In this document: positions 46,165-57,745 of the stretch, one piece after another
Layout of the letters: each line of letters starts with the position of its first letter
Numbering within the stretch: the first letter of the stretch is position 1
Origin: DAIDKA01 sp963726995
GTDB lineage: Bacteria > Pseudomonadota > Gammaproteobacteria > Steroidobacterales > Steroidobacteraceae
DNA: 64,000 bases
Direction: 5' to 3'
NCBI GenBank assembly: GCA_963726995.1
Contig: CAVSEP010000006.1
Location: forward strand, 1,054,001 to 1,118,000
Made by a program: the position numbers and the translations under genes
Notes under the pieces: generated by a model
The model's input: only the letters and a program-made list of their open reading frames with translations
Databases searched by the model: none
Told to the model about the DNA's origin: nothing

Positions 46165-47543
46165 GCGACCCGCACCTCAGTCCCGGCGGTGACTGGCGCA
46201 GCTACGTGCAGCGCATGGAGGAACTCGCCACCCGCCTGGGGCTTGATTTCCATCCGGTGGAGTTCGAGGCCGTTCCCGACGCCTTCATGATGGAGATTGC
46301 GGTCTACGGCCTGCCCGTGCGCATGCCGCACTGGTCATTTGGCGTGCGCTACATCTACCAGCTGATCCAGCGCAACATGGGGCATTCGCGGCTGTTCGAA
46401 GTGGTGTTCCCGGGCAATCCCGGGCACGCCTACCTGTCGAACGGCAACGGCCTGGCGGAGAACGTGCTGGTGACCGCGCACGTGCTGGGGCACGCCGACT
46501 TCTCGCGCAACAACCTGCTGTTCCGGCGCTGTCAGGAGCAGGTCAGCGAACACATCGTCGAGCACGCCGCCAGCCACGCCCGGCAGATCAGCCAGGCCAT
46601 CCAGCAGCACGGGGCGCAGCGGGTGGAGGCGGCGCTGGATGCGGCGCTCGCCCTGGAACAGCATATCGACATCGACCAGCGGCTGCGGCGCGAGCGCTTC
46701 CCCGAATTCCTGCCGGATGCCAAGGCACTGGTGGACGATGACTTCCGGCGCCGCTTCGCCTCGCTTGACCCGGTGGCGGCCCGGGGCGCCTTCGAGACCC
46801 GCAAGCGCGCCGCCGTGCCGCCGCATCCGGAGCGGGACCTGCTGTGGTTCATCGCCCACTACGCCCCCGAAATGGAGAGCTGGGAGCGCGACATCTTCCT
46901 GGCGGTGCGCGAGGAGTCGTTCTATTTCTATCCGGTGTTCGCCACCCAGATCATGAACGAGGGCTGGGCCTCCTACTGGCACGCCCGGCTGCTGCGCGAA
47001 GCGGACTTCGTGCCCCCGGGGGCGTACGTGGAGGCCATCAAATGCCATTCGGACGTGGTGCGCCCGATGGCGGCCGACCAGCAGGTGGCCCTCGCGGTGA
47101 ACCCCTATCACCTGGGATTCTCGCTGTGGGAGAAGATCATCGAAGCGCAGGGTCTGGAGGCGGCCCGGCGCATCATGCAGCAGGATGACGACTTCGGCTT
47201 CGTGCGCAATCACTTGAGCCGCGAAATCGCCGAGGAGCTGGGCCTGTTCCGCTTCGCGGCCCGCAGCGATGGCCAGGTGCGGGTGCTGGAGCGCGACCTG
47301 CATGGCCTGCACGAGGCGCTGCTCGCGCCCAAGTACAATTTCGGCGCCCCGAACATCGCGGTTGCGCAGCTGCGCAATGACGGCTCCCTGGAACTGGAGC
47401 ATGACCACCTGACCGACGGTCGGGGCATCGACGTGGAGCGCGGCCGCAAGGTGCTCGAATACATCCAGCGGGTCTGGCGCCGGCCGGTCACGCTGCGCAC
47501 CGTGGACCAGGGCGGTGCCGCCCTGGTGCTGTCCTCGCAGTAG
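46161..47543 (+). CDS. spoVR: SpoVR family protein (YcgB)
   Basis: 460 residues from the ATG at 46161, which overlaps the yeaH stop. Conserved stretches are MPHWSFGVRYIYQ, NPGHAYLSNGNGLAENVLVTAHVLGHADF, PHPERDLLWFIAHYAPEMESWERDIFLAVREESFYFYPVF and KIMNEGWASYWHARL-like QIMNEGWASYWHA. The family is fixed in the three-gene yeaG-yeaH-ycgB set, and its biochemical role is unknown. A strong terminator follows. Confidence 0.95.
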   Translation: MSDPHLSPGGDWRSYVQRMEELATRLGLDFHPVEFEAVPDAFMMEIAVYGLPVRMPHWSFGVRYIYQLIQRNMGHSRLFEVVFPGNPGHAYLSNGNGLAENVLVTAHVLGHADFSRNNLLFRRCQEQVSEHIVEHAASHARQISQAIQQHGAQRVEAALDAALALEQHIDIDQRLRRERFPEFLPDAKALVDDDFRRRFASLDPVAARGAFETRKRAAVPPHPERDLLWFIAHYAPEMESWERDIFLAVREESFYFYPVFATQIMNEGWASYWHARLLREADFVPPGAYVEAIKCHSDVVRPMAADQQVALAVNPYHLGFSLWEKIIEAQGLEAARRIMQQDDDFGFVRNHLSREIAEELGLFRFAARSDGQVRVLERDLHGLHEALLAPKYNFGAPNIAVAQLRNDGSLELEHDHLTDGRGIDVERGRKVLEYIQRVWRRPVTLRTVDQGGAALVLSSQ

Positions 47544-47575
47544 CCGTCGCGCTGGGCTTGCGGCAGGACGCACCT

Positions 47576-47608
47576 AAAAAAAAGCCCCGCACGAAGCGGG
47601 GCTTTAAT
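47576..47608. terminator. Bidirectional intrinsic terminator after spoVR
   Basis: A perfect 10-base stem AAAGCCCCGC / GCGGGGCTTT (47581-47590 and 47596-47605) with loop ACGAA. An A-run in front (47576-47583) gives a long U-run on the minus strand. TTTAATT follows on the plus strand. It serves spoVR and the converging TonB receptor pseudogene. Confidence 0.88.
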
Positions 47609-47628
47609 TCGACCTCTCCCAAAGGGAT

Positions 47629-50398
<2,770 letters not shown>

Positions 50399-50765
50399 GT
50401 CGGAAATCTCCGGTATGCCGCTTCCCTGCACTCATCGGCGCATCTACAGATAATCATGAATACAACCGAAATAGAGTGCGGTGCACTGCATACGATCCAA
50501 GTTGATACCCAAGCAGGCGCGTAGCGCTGCTCCCTTCTGTGGCGCCAGCATAAGCTGTAAAACCTGCGCAACACAATGTTGTGTTGTTTTGGGGCAACAT
50601 TTTAATGAACTGCACCACAGCAGAGCGTGGCTTTTGAATCCCGCTGGCGCTAGGTCGGAGGGTCATCGGCGGGCAGGAAATCAGCGCATTGGTCCGCGCA
50701 CGGCGGCTGCCGTGCGTTTTCTACAACATGGCCGCGGGACCCGCCTGGCGAGCAGCTTATCCGGA
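50399..50765. other. Intergenic region upstream of the broken TonB receptor
   Basis: 367 bases, poorer in GC than its surroundings near 50540-50620. It holds the candidate promoter and the palindrome listed separately. The open frames here have no family content and I do not call a gene. Confidence 0.5.
50547..50585 (-). promoter_or_regulatory. Candidate promoter with overlapping palindrome for the TonB receptor
   Basis: Minus strand: TTGTGT (50576-50571), 18 bases, TATGCT (50552-50547). A 16-base palindrome, AACACAA-TG-TTGTGTT (50570-50585), covers the -35 box. This is the expected place for a repressor or activator operator. It does not look like a Fur box. Confidence 0.4.
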
Positions 50766-51266
50766 CTAGGGAGCCGGCTTCCACCGGGCGAGGTCCCCGA
50801 CCTTGATGTGCAGCCGGTCGCTGATGCCGCCCTGCAGTTCGATCACCGCATTCACCACCACCTCGGAACTGATGGTGGTGTCGTCGTGCGGGATGGCGTG
50901 AGCGATCTTGACCACGCGGCCGGTCTCGCTCACGAACAGCATGTCCAGCGGAATGTAGGTATTGCGCATCCACATGCTCCACACGCGCGGCTGCGGGCCG
51001 CTGAACACCATGCCCCGATCGGCCGGCAGTTCGCGCACGAACATCAGCCCCTGCTCATCCCGGTGCGGGGTATTGGCCAGCCAGACTGAGAACTGATGGG
51101 TGCCCCCGCCACCGGTGATCGTGAGCGTGGTCTGCGGAAAAGCCGAAAGATCCTCGAGCTGCTCACCGGGCGTCTGGGAGCGGCCGGTGCCACTGAAGAG
51201 CGCCAGCGCGCCACAGGCGGCGAAGGCCAGAATCAGCCAGGAACGGGTCTGCGGATGCGTTTTCAT
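50766..51266 (-). CDS. Secreted DUF192 family protein
   Basis: 166 residues. A signal peptide (about 1-30, ending GRSQT) is followed by a DUF192 domain: FSVWLANTPHRDEQGLMFVRELPADRGMVF, VWSMWMRNTYIPLDMLFVSETGRVVKI and NAVIELQGGISDRLHIKVGD. The family is a small beta-barrel of unknown activity, often exported. It follows the secreted unknown gene by 18 bases. Confidence 0.9.
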   Translation of the reverse strand: MKTHPQTRSWLILAFAACGALALFSGTGRSQTPGEQLEDLSAFPQTTLTITGGGGTHQFSVWLANTPHRDEQGLMFVRELPADRGMVFSGPQPRVWSMWMRNTYIPLDMLFVSETGRVVKIAHAIPHDDTTISSEVVVNAVIELQGGISDRLHIKVGDLARWKPAP

Positions 51267-51284
51267 GCGCTTGAAGATGACTCC

Positions 51285-51911
51285 CTAGAACTCGATTCGG
51301 CCCGCGAAATCGAAACGGCTGACCAGGATGCGGCTCTCGCCCCCGGGGGCACTGGCCGGCGCCACGCAGAACCCATGGCCTTCAATGCGCCAGGCCCGCG
51401 TGCCGGCGCTGTCCGCCAATGGGCGCTGCGAGAGCTGGTCCATCGTGCACTTGTCATCGCCGCGGGTCGCGAACAGCCGCCCGCCGTCCAGCAACACGGT
51501 CAGATTGGTCGGCAGCTCGCGCCCCGGGGCGCCTTCGCGCGCCGAGCGCACGCCAAAGACCAGGCGCAAGACCCTGCCGCCGGGGCCGGGTCCCGCGAAG
51601 CTCATGCGCAGTCCGCTGCCATCGGGGCGCGGCTCGCCGCGGCACTCCAGCTGGGCGTTCTTCCAGTCCAGGTCCACATTCAAGGCGCCGCGGATGCGGG
51701 CGCGCACGAATCCGGTGCCGTCGCCGAGGCAGCGGCCGCGACCCGGGATGCGGGCGGCAAACTCCTCCGCGGACGCCGCGCTGCCCGGGGCACTGGCGGC
51801 CGGATGCGTCGGCATCCGGATGACCGACTGCGAGGGCGCTGCCTGGGCAGAGGTTGCCGGCAGCACGGCGATCATCCACAGCACGGCCGCCGCGGCCATC
51901 ATTGCTTTCAT
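51285..51911 (-). CDS. Secreted protein of unknown function
   Basis: 208 residues. A signal peptide ends near SAQAAPS (about residue 24). The mature part has four cysteines (RCLGDG, LECRG, DKCTMDQ, GFCVAP), enough for two disulphides, and strand-like segments such as GALNVDLDWKNAQLECRGE and LRLVFGVRSAREG, ending SRILVSRFDFAGRIEF. I do not recognise a family. It is divergent from glgC and lies just upstream of the DUF192 gene, so the two may be co-expressed. Confidence 0.75.
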   Translation of the reverse strand: MKAMMAAAAVLWMIAVLPATSAQAAPSQSVIRMPTHPAASAPGSAASAEEFAARIPGRGRCLGDGTGFVRARIRGALNVDLDWKNAQLECRGEPRPDGSGLRMSFAGPGPGGRVLRLVFGVRSAREGAPGRELPTNLTVLLDGGRLFATRGDDKCTMDQLSQRPLADSAGTRAWRIEGHGFCVAPASAPGGESRILVSRFDFAGRIEF

Positions 51912-52054
51912 CCGGATAGTTTACCGTGACCCAGTCGAGGCCCATAAGGCTTTGCCACCGATACAATTTCGACAACATCGCCTATGGACAAGCGCGGTAT
52001 GAACCCCGAAAGTAACCGCACGTCCGCAATGACGACTTTTAAGAGCGGCCCACC

Positions 52055-53329
52055 ATGCAGAGACAGCCTGCGCGCGCTTCCTACGGACGATTCGTCAGCC
52101 GCCTCACCAGCGGCACGCTGGCGATCGTCATGGCGGGCGGCCGGGGCGAACGACTGAAGGGGCTCACCATCAATCGCTGCAAGCCGGCGACGCCGTTCGG
52201 CGGCAAGTTCCGCATCATCGATTTCGTGCTTTCCAACTGCGTGAACTCGGGTATCCGCCAGATCTCGATCCTGACGCAGTACAAGCAGCAGCCGCTGATC
52301 CAGCACGTGCAGCAGGGCTGGAGCTACCTGCGCGGCGAGTTCGGCGAGTTCGTGGAGATCATTCCGGCGCAGCAGCAGATCGGCGAGATGTGGTACCGGG
52401 GCACGGCCGATGCGCTCTACCAGAATCTGGACCTGATCCGCGCCCACCGGCCGAAGCATGTGCTGGTGCTGGCCGGCGATCACATCTACAAGATGGACTA
52501 CGGCCCGATGATTGCCTACCACGTCGAGAAGGGCGCGGACATCACGGTCGGGGTGGTGCAGCTGCCCGCCCAGGAATCCAAGAGCTTCGGCGTGCTCACC
52601 GCGACGGAGTGGAACCGCGTGACCAAGTTCGCGGAGAAGCCGGCGGTGCCGGACACGCTGCCCGGGCGTCCGGATTCCATCCTGGCCTCTATGGGCATCT
52701 ATGTCTTCAACACCAGCCTGCTCGAGAAGCTCCTGACCGAGGATGCGCAGGAGGCCGGATCCGCCCATGATTTCGGCAAGAACATCATTCCCCAGGCCAT
52801 CGGCAACCGCCAGGTATTCGCCTATCCCTTCCAGGACGTGAAGACCCGCGCGCAAAGCTACTGGCGGGACGTAGGCACGGTGGACGCCTACTACGATGCG
52901 AACATCGAGCTGGTGCACGTCAAGCCGGAACTGAACATCTACGACCGGGAGTGGCCGATCTGGACCTACCAGGAACACCAGCCGCCGGCCAAGTTCATCC
53001 TCGATGAGGACTCGCGGCGCGGCATGGCGGTGAACTCCATGGTGTCCGGCGGAGTGATCATCTCCGGCTCCCAGGTACGCAACTCGCTGGTGTTCTCCGA
53101 CGTGCGCATCGACGAGCGCTCCTATGTCGATAGCGCAGTCATCCTGCCGCATGTGGATGTCGGCCGGGGCTGCACCATCAAGCGCTCCATCATCGACGAG
53201 GGATGCCAGATCCCCGACGGCATGAGCATCGGTTCGGACCTGGCGCTGGATGCGCAGCGTTTCCATGTCACGGAGAACGGCGTGGTGCTGGTGACGGCCG
53301 ACATGCTGCGGCGACTGAGCTCGCCCTAA
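52055..53329 (+). CDS. glgC: Glucose-1-phosphate adenylyltransferase (ADP-glucose pyrophosphorylase)
   Basis: 424 residues. The nucleotide site reads AIVMAGGRGERLKGLT, followed by CKPATPFGGKFRIIDFVLSNCVNSG. The glucose-phosphate site is in FAEKPAVPD, and WRDVGTVDAYYDANIELV is present. The C-terminal left-handed beta-helix ends VVLVTADMLRRL. It makes ADP-glucose, the committed step to glycogen, and is normally allosterically controlled. It heads the plus-strand glycogen operon and lies 25 bases before the GH57 gene. Confidence 0.97.
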   Translation: MQRQPARASYGRFVSRLTSGTLAIVMAGGRGERLKGLTINRCKPATPFGGKFRIIDFVLSNCVNSGIRQISILTQYKQQPLIQHVQQGWSYLRGEFGEFVEIIPAQQQIGEMWYRGTADALYQNLDLIRAHRPKHVLVLAGDHIYKMDYGPMIAYHVEKGADITVGVVQLPAQESKSFGVLTATEWNRVTKFAEKPAVPDTLPGRPDSILASMGIYVFNTSLLEKLLTEDAQEAGSAHDFGKNIIPQAIGNRQVFAYPFQDVKTRAQSYWRDVGTVDAYYDANIELVHVKPELNIYDREWPIWTYQEHQPPAKFILDEDSRRGMAVNSMVSGGVIISGSQVRNSLVFSDVRIDERSYVDSAVILPHVDVGRGCTIKRSIIDEGCQIPDGMSIGSDLALDAQRFHVTENGVVLVTADMLRRLSSP

Positions 53330-53354
53330 GGGTCTGCAAAGGCCCGCGCGCCGC

Positions 53355-55052
53355 ATGCAGTCCACCGCCCGTCTCCCCGTCGTGCTGCTGTGGCACATGC
53401 ATCAGCCGCAGTATCGCGATGCGCTCACCGGCCAGTATGTCCTGCCGTGGACCTACCTGCACGGCATCAAGGACTACACGGACATGGCCGCGCACCTGGA
53501 GCAGAACCCGGCCGCGCGCGCCGTGGTGAATTTCTCGCCGGTGCTGCTGGAGCAGCTGGATGAAGTGGCGGGCCGGGTGCGCCGGCACCTGGCCGAAGGC
53601 ACGGCACTGCCGGACTCGGTGCTGGCCCTGCTGGGACCGGATCCGCTGCCGCAGGATCCGCAGGCACGCCTAAGCCTGCTCAAGGCCTGCCTGCGCGCGC
53701 AGCGCAAGAACATCGTGGAACGTTTCGCGCCGTTCCAGGCGCTGGTGGACTTCGCCCAGCAATGCGCCTCGCCCGAACGGATCGGCTGGGCATCGGATGT
53801 GTTGCTGCACGATCTGGCCATCTGGTATCACCTCGCCTGGCTGGGCGAGACGGTGCGCCGTAGCGATGCGCGGGTCGCGGCGCTGTCCAGCCAGTCATCC
53901 GGATTCACGGCGGGGCAGCGCCGGCAGCTGCTGGAGCTGATCGGCGAACTGCTGACCGGCATCATTCCGCGCTATCGGCGGCTGCAGGAGGCCGGACAGT
54001 GCGAATTGTCCGTGACGCCCTATTCGCACCCGATCCTGCCGCTGCTGTTCGACTTCGGGGCGGCGCGCCAGAGCATCCCAGAGGCCGTTCTGCCGCGGCA
54101 TCCCGACTACCCCGGTGGGGCGGCCCGCGCGCAGTGGCAGGTAGCCGAGTCGATCCGCTGCTACCAGCGCTACTTCGGCGTGCGGCCGCGGGGCTGCTGG
54201 CCGGCGGAAGGGGCGATCAGCGAGCCCACGCTGCGCCTGCTGGACGCGCAGGGATTCGAGTGGGCCGCCTCGGGGGCCACAGTGCTGCATGGCTCGCTGG
54301 CGTTGAGCGGCCGCAATCCCGATGCCACGGAGTCCTTCAACCGCCCCTACCAACTGCCGGGCGGCAAACTGAACTGCTTCTTTCGTGAAGAGCGTCTCTC
54401 GGACCTCATCGGTTTCACCTACTCGAGCTGGCGCGGCGATGATGCCGCCAGCAACCTGGTGCATGAACTGGTCGAGATGGCGCAGGCGCTGAACCAGGGC
54501 CAGGACCGCACCCACGCGGTGCTGATTGCGCTGGATGGCGAGAACGCGTGGGAGTACTACCCCTACAACGGCTACTGGTTCCTGCAGGCACTGTACGCCG
54601 GCCTCGCGGCCGCTCCGCAGCTGGAACCGATGACGCTGTCGCAGTGCCTGGAACGCGGCATACAGCCGGTGCCGCTGCCGCAGGTGAGGGCGGGCAGCTG
54701 GGTACAAGGGACGCTTGCCACCTGGATGGGCGATGCCGCCAAGAATCTGGGCTGGGACCTGCTGTGCGATGCGAAGCAGGCCGTCGATGAGGAACTTGCC
54801 GGGGGCGGCCTGGACACGGCCGCGCAGGCCGCCATCCTGCGGCAGCTGGCGTTGTGTGAGAGTTCGGACTGGTTCTGGTGGTTTGGCGACTATAATCCGG
54901 CCGAGGCGGTCAGCCAGTTCGATGAGCTGTATCGCCGGCAGTTGGGATGCTTGTACCAGCTGCTGGGCCGCGCCGTACCGGAGGCGATTTCACGGCCGAT
55001 TTCGGCGGGTTCGGGCGACATGGAGAATGGCGGCGTCATGCGCCGCGCTTAA
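53355..55052 (+). CDS. Glycoside hydrolase family 57 protein (amylase/pullulanase-like)
   Basis: 565 residues. GH57 signatures: LLWHMHQPQYRD at the start, HPILPLL in the middle, nucleophile E285 in CWPAEGAISE, and acid/base D394 in ALDGENAWEYY. The ending SSDWFWWFGDYN is also typical of this group. It should cut or rearrange alpha-glucan. Because no GH13 branching enzyme is seen here, a branching role is possible, but the sequence looks more like the amylase branch (WHMHQP) than the GH57 branching enzymes. Between glgC and the methyltransferase gene. Confidence 0.9.
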   Translation: MQSTARLPVVLLWHMHQPQYRDALTGQYVLPWTYLHGIKDYTDMAAHLEQNPAARAVVNFSPVLLEQLDEVAGRVRRHLAEGTALPDSVLALLGPDPLPQDPQARLSLLKACLRAQRKNIVERFAPFQALVDFAQQCASPERIGWASDVLLHDLAIWYHLAWLGETVRRSDARVAALSSQSSGFTAGQRRQLLELIGELLTGIIPRYRRLQEAGQCELSVTPYSHPILPLLFDFGAARQSIPEAVLPRHPDYPGGAARAQWQVAESIRCYQRYFGVRPRGCWPAEGAISEPTLRLLDAQGFEWAASGATVLHGSLALSGRNPDATESFNRPYQLPGGKLNCFFREERLSDLIGFTYSSWRGDDAASNLVHELVEMAQALNQGQDRTHAVLIALDGENAWEYYPYNGYWFLQALYAGLAAAPQLEPMTLSQCLERGIQPVPLPQVRAGSWVQGTLATWMGDAAKNLGWDLLCDAKQAVDEELAGGGLDTAAQAAILRQLALCESSDWFWWFGDYNPAEAVSQFDELYRRQLGCLYQLLGRAVPEAISRPISAGSGDMENGGVMRRA

Positions 55053-55920
55053 AGTTCAAGTGACTCAATCCGGAATCGATGGCACCGCACAGCCCGCCAA
55101 CCTGCGCCGCCGGGCCCGCTACAGTTTCTTCGGCGCGCGCCTGAACCAGCTGCTGGGACGCAAGGCGCAGGCCCGGCGCCTGTGTCGGCGCGCGCTCAGC
55201 TTCTGCGACTACACCAAGGCCTATCGGCTGCTCTCGGAGCTGGACCTGCCGGGCGAGCATTACTTCAAGGTCCTGGCGCGGGTGCATGCACAGGTGCGGC
55301 CGGCAACCTATCTGGAAGTGGGTGTTTCGCGCGGCGAATCCCTGCAGCTCGCCGCACCCGGGACGCTCGCGCTGGGCATCGACCCGGAGCCGCATCTGGC
55401 CTTCCCGCTCGGGCCCAAGCAGAGGGTGTATGCGCAGACCAGCGATGAATTCTTCGCGCGCCCCGACGTGCCGGAGCTGCTGGGCGGCAGGCCGCTCGAC
55501 ATGGCCTTCATCGACGGCATGCACCACTTCGAATACGCCCTGCGGGATTTCGTCAACATCGAACCGCTGTGCCGGCCGGACTCGCTGGTCTTCATTCATG
55601 ACTGCTATCCGATCGACGCGCGCAGCGCGGCGCGCGATCAGACCACCGGCTTCTGGAGCGGGGATATCTGGCGCGTCATCGTGCTGCTGAAGAAGTATCG
55701 CCCGGACCTGAGGATCCACACCCTCGGCACTCCGCCCACCGGACTGGGCCTGATCACGCGCCTGGACCCGACTTCCACGGTGCTGCGCGCGCAGCTGCCG
55801 CGGCTGATCGAGGCGGGCATGGCGTTGGATTTTTCATCCATCGCCCAGGATCGCCCCGCGGCGCTGAATCTGGTCCGTTACGATTGGCCGCAGGTGCGCC
55901 AGTTGCTGGACGCGCGTTAG
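55027..55920 (+). CDS. Class I SAM-dependent methyltransferase in the glycogen cluster
   Basis: 297 residues from the ATG at 55027, inside the end of the GH57 gene (26-base overlap). A GTG at 55060 is an alternative. SAM-binding motif I is YLEVGVSRGESL, then LALGIDPEP (acidic residue after strand 2) and DMAFIDGMHHFEYALRDFVN. FIHDCYPIDARSAARDQ follows. This is the Methyltransf_24 pattern, which includes sugar O-methyltransferases. The target is unknown. Its place in the operon suggests it may modify a glucan or glycolipid, which is inference only. Confidence 0.8.
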   Translation: MAASCAALKVQVTQSGIDGTAQPANLRRRARYSFFGARLNQLLGRKAQARRLCRRALSFCDYTKAYRLLSELDLPGEHYFKVLARVHAQVRPATYLEVGVSRGESLQLAAPGTLALGIDPEPHLAFPLGPKQRVYAQTSDEFFARPDVPELLGGRPLDMAFIDGMHHFEYALRDFVNIEPLCRPDSLVFIHDCYPIDARSAARDQTTGFWSGDIWRVIVLLKKYRPDLRIHTLGTPPTGLGLITRLDPTSTVLRAQLPRLIEAGMALDFSSIAQDRPAALNLVRYDWPQVRQLLDAR

Positions 55921-55923
55921 CGC

Positions 55924-57285
55924 ATGGCAAGTCCGGCCACCAATCCCGTACTGGCGCGCCGTCGTTCCGGCGTGCTGTTGCATGTGAGCTCGCTGACCGC
56001 CGGCCTGGGCCGGGGCGGGCGTGCCTTCATCGACTGGCTGGCCGATGGTGGCTTCAGCGTCTGGCAGATATTGCCCCTGGGGCCCACCGGTACCGACGGT
56101 TCACCGTATTGGGTTCGGTCTGATTCGGCCGGCAACGCCGCGCTCATCGATCCGGATGAACCGGCACCGGTGAATTCGAATGAATTCCAGGCCTTCCAGG
56201 AAGCTTCCAGGGACTGGCTGGATGATTACGCGGCCTTCGAGGTCTTGAGCGCGCTGCATGCCGGCAACCCGTGGTGGACCTGGCCGGCGCCGTTTCGCGA
56301 CCGCCAGCCGGCGGCGATGCAGCGGCTGCAGGGTGAGCAGGCCGGGCCGCTGCGGATCATCCGCGAGCAGCAGTTCGCCTTCGCCTGGCAGTGGGGCCGG
56401 CTGCACGAGTACGCCCGCGCGCGCGGCGTGTACCTGTTCGGCGATGTGCCGTTCTACGTCGCGCCCGATTCGGCGGAATGCTGGGCCAACCGGGACCAGT
56501 TCCTGCTCGATGCCGCAGGTCAGCCCACCGCCGTCGCGGGCGTGCCGCCGGACTATTTTTCCGAGCTCGGCCAGCTGTGGGGAAATCCGCTGTACGCCTG
56601 GGACGTGATGCGCCAGGACGGCTTTCGCTTCTGGCGCACCCGCATCCGGCGGCAGCTGCGGCGGGTGGACCTGCTGCGCATCGATCATTTTCGTGCGCTC
56701 GCCGCGCACTGGGCGGTGCCGGCCGGGCTTCCGGATGCGCGCGGCGGCAGCTGGCAGCCCTCGCACGGCCGCGAGCTGCTGCAATTGCTCAAGAGCGAAA
56801 TGGGTGACCTGCCGGTGGTGGCCGAGGACCTGGGCGTGATCACCTGGGATGTCGAGGCGTTGCGCCGGGATTTCGGCCTGGCCGGCATGCGCGTCATGCA
56901 GTTCGGCTTTGACGGCGCCGGCGACAACGTGCACCTGCCGCACATGTATGAAAAGGTGAGCGTCGTCTACACCGGCACCCATGACAATGACACCACGGTG
57001 GGCTGGTACACGAGCCTCGATGCGGAAACCCAGCGACGGGTCGATTACTTCCTGCGCGCCGGCCCGGGGCAGATGCCGCAGGCGATGATCCACGCGTTGC
57101 TCGGCAGCGTCGCGCAGCTGGCGGTGGTGCCCATGCAGGATCTGCTGGCGCTGGGTTCCGAGGCGCGCCTGAATACCCCGGGCACGGTCCGCGGCAACTG
57201 GTCCTGGCGCCTGCCCGACGGCTGCCTGACGCCGCAGCTCGCACGCGGTTTCGCGCTGCTCAACCGGGTGTTCGGTCGTGCCTAG
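55924..57285 (+). CDS. malQ: 4-alpha-glucanotransferase (GH77)
   Basis: 453 residues, somewhat shorter than the usual 490-700. Seen: RSGVLLHVSSL, WQILPLGPTGTDGSPY, YLFGDVPFYVAPDSAECWA, GVPPDYFSELGQLWGNPLY, nucleophile D254 (LLRIDHFRAL), acid/base E301 (VVAEDLGVI) and D354 (GTHDNDTT). It transfers glucan chains between maltodextrins, supporting GlgP. It starts 3 bases after the methyltransferase stop and overlaps the next gene by 8 bases. Confidence 0.96.
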   Translation: MASPATNPVLARRRSGVLLHVSSLTAGLGRGGRAFIDWLADGGFSVWQILPLGPTGTDGSPYWVRSDSAGNAALIDPDEPAPVNSNEFQAFQEASRDWLDDYAAFEVLSALHAGNPWWTWPAPFRDRQPAAMQRLQGEQAGPLRIIREQQFAFAWQWGRLHEYARARGVYLFGDVPFYVAPDSAECWANRDQFLLDAAGQPTAVAGVPPDYFSELGQLWGNPLYAWDVMRQDGFRFWRTRIRRQLRRVDLLRIDHFRALAAHWAVPAGLPDARGGSWQPSHGRELLQLLKSEMGDLPVVAEDLGVITWDVEALRRDFGLAGMRVMQFGFDGAGDNVHLPHMYEKVSVVYTGTHDNDTTVGWYTSLDAETQRRVDYFLRAGPGQMPQAMIHALLGSVAQLAVVPMQDLLALGSEARLNTPGTVRGNWSWRLPDGCLTPQLARGFALLNRVFGRA

Positions 57286-57745
57286 ACGCAGCAGCCCGCC
57301 GCTCATGCTCGCGTGGGTCGTGGCGCTGGCCTGCGCCCTGGGCGGCTGCTCGGTGCTGTGGACGCGCTGGCAGGCCCCGACTCTGGCGGTCGTGAACCTC
57401 CAGCTCGGCCGCAGCGATCTGTGGCAACAGCATCTGCAGGTGCGCATGAGCGTGCACAACCCGAATGACCGGGAGCTGCCCGTGCAGGGGTTGAACTACA
57501 CCCTGGAGGTGAACGGTGAGGAGGTCGCGCACGGCGAGTCCGGCGCCAGCTTCATCGTGCCGGCGCGCGGCGATGCCGAGTTCGACATGAACGTCACGGC
57601 CAATGCCGCCACCGTGCTGCTGCACCTGTTCACCCAGGGCAGTGCGGCCGCCGTGCAGTACCGGATCCACGGCAAGGTCCGGCTATCGTCGGGCCTGGTA
57701 CGCTCGATACTCTTCGATCAGCACGGTGAACAGTCGCTGCGCTAG
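57278..57745 (+). CDS. LEA14-like (WHy domain) lipoprotein
   Basis: 155 residues from a GTG overlapping the end of malQ. The lipobox ALGGC puts the lipid anchor near residue 24. The domain is read from the Asn-Pro rule of LEA2 proteins: LQVRMSVHNPNDRELPVQGLNYTLEVNGEEVAHGES, then FIVPARGDAEFDMNV. Function in bacteria is unclear, with desiccation or stress protection suggested. Its stop overlaps the glgA stop on the other strand by 4 bases. Confidence 0.85.
   Translation: MPRRSSPPLMLAWVVALACALGGCSVLWTRWQAPTLAVVNLQLGRSDLWQQHLQVRMSVHNPNDRELPVQGLNYTLEVNGEEVAHGESGASFIVPARGDAEFDMNVTANAATVLLHLFTQGSAAAVQYRIHGKVRLSSGLVRSILFDQHGEQSLR

Noticed and set aside
51908..53398. 496-residue open frame on the minus strand
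   Set aside because: Antisense to glgC. Asp/His/Arg-rich shadow translation without any family feature.
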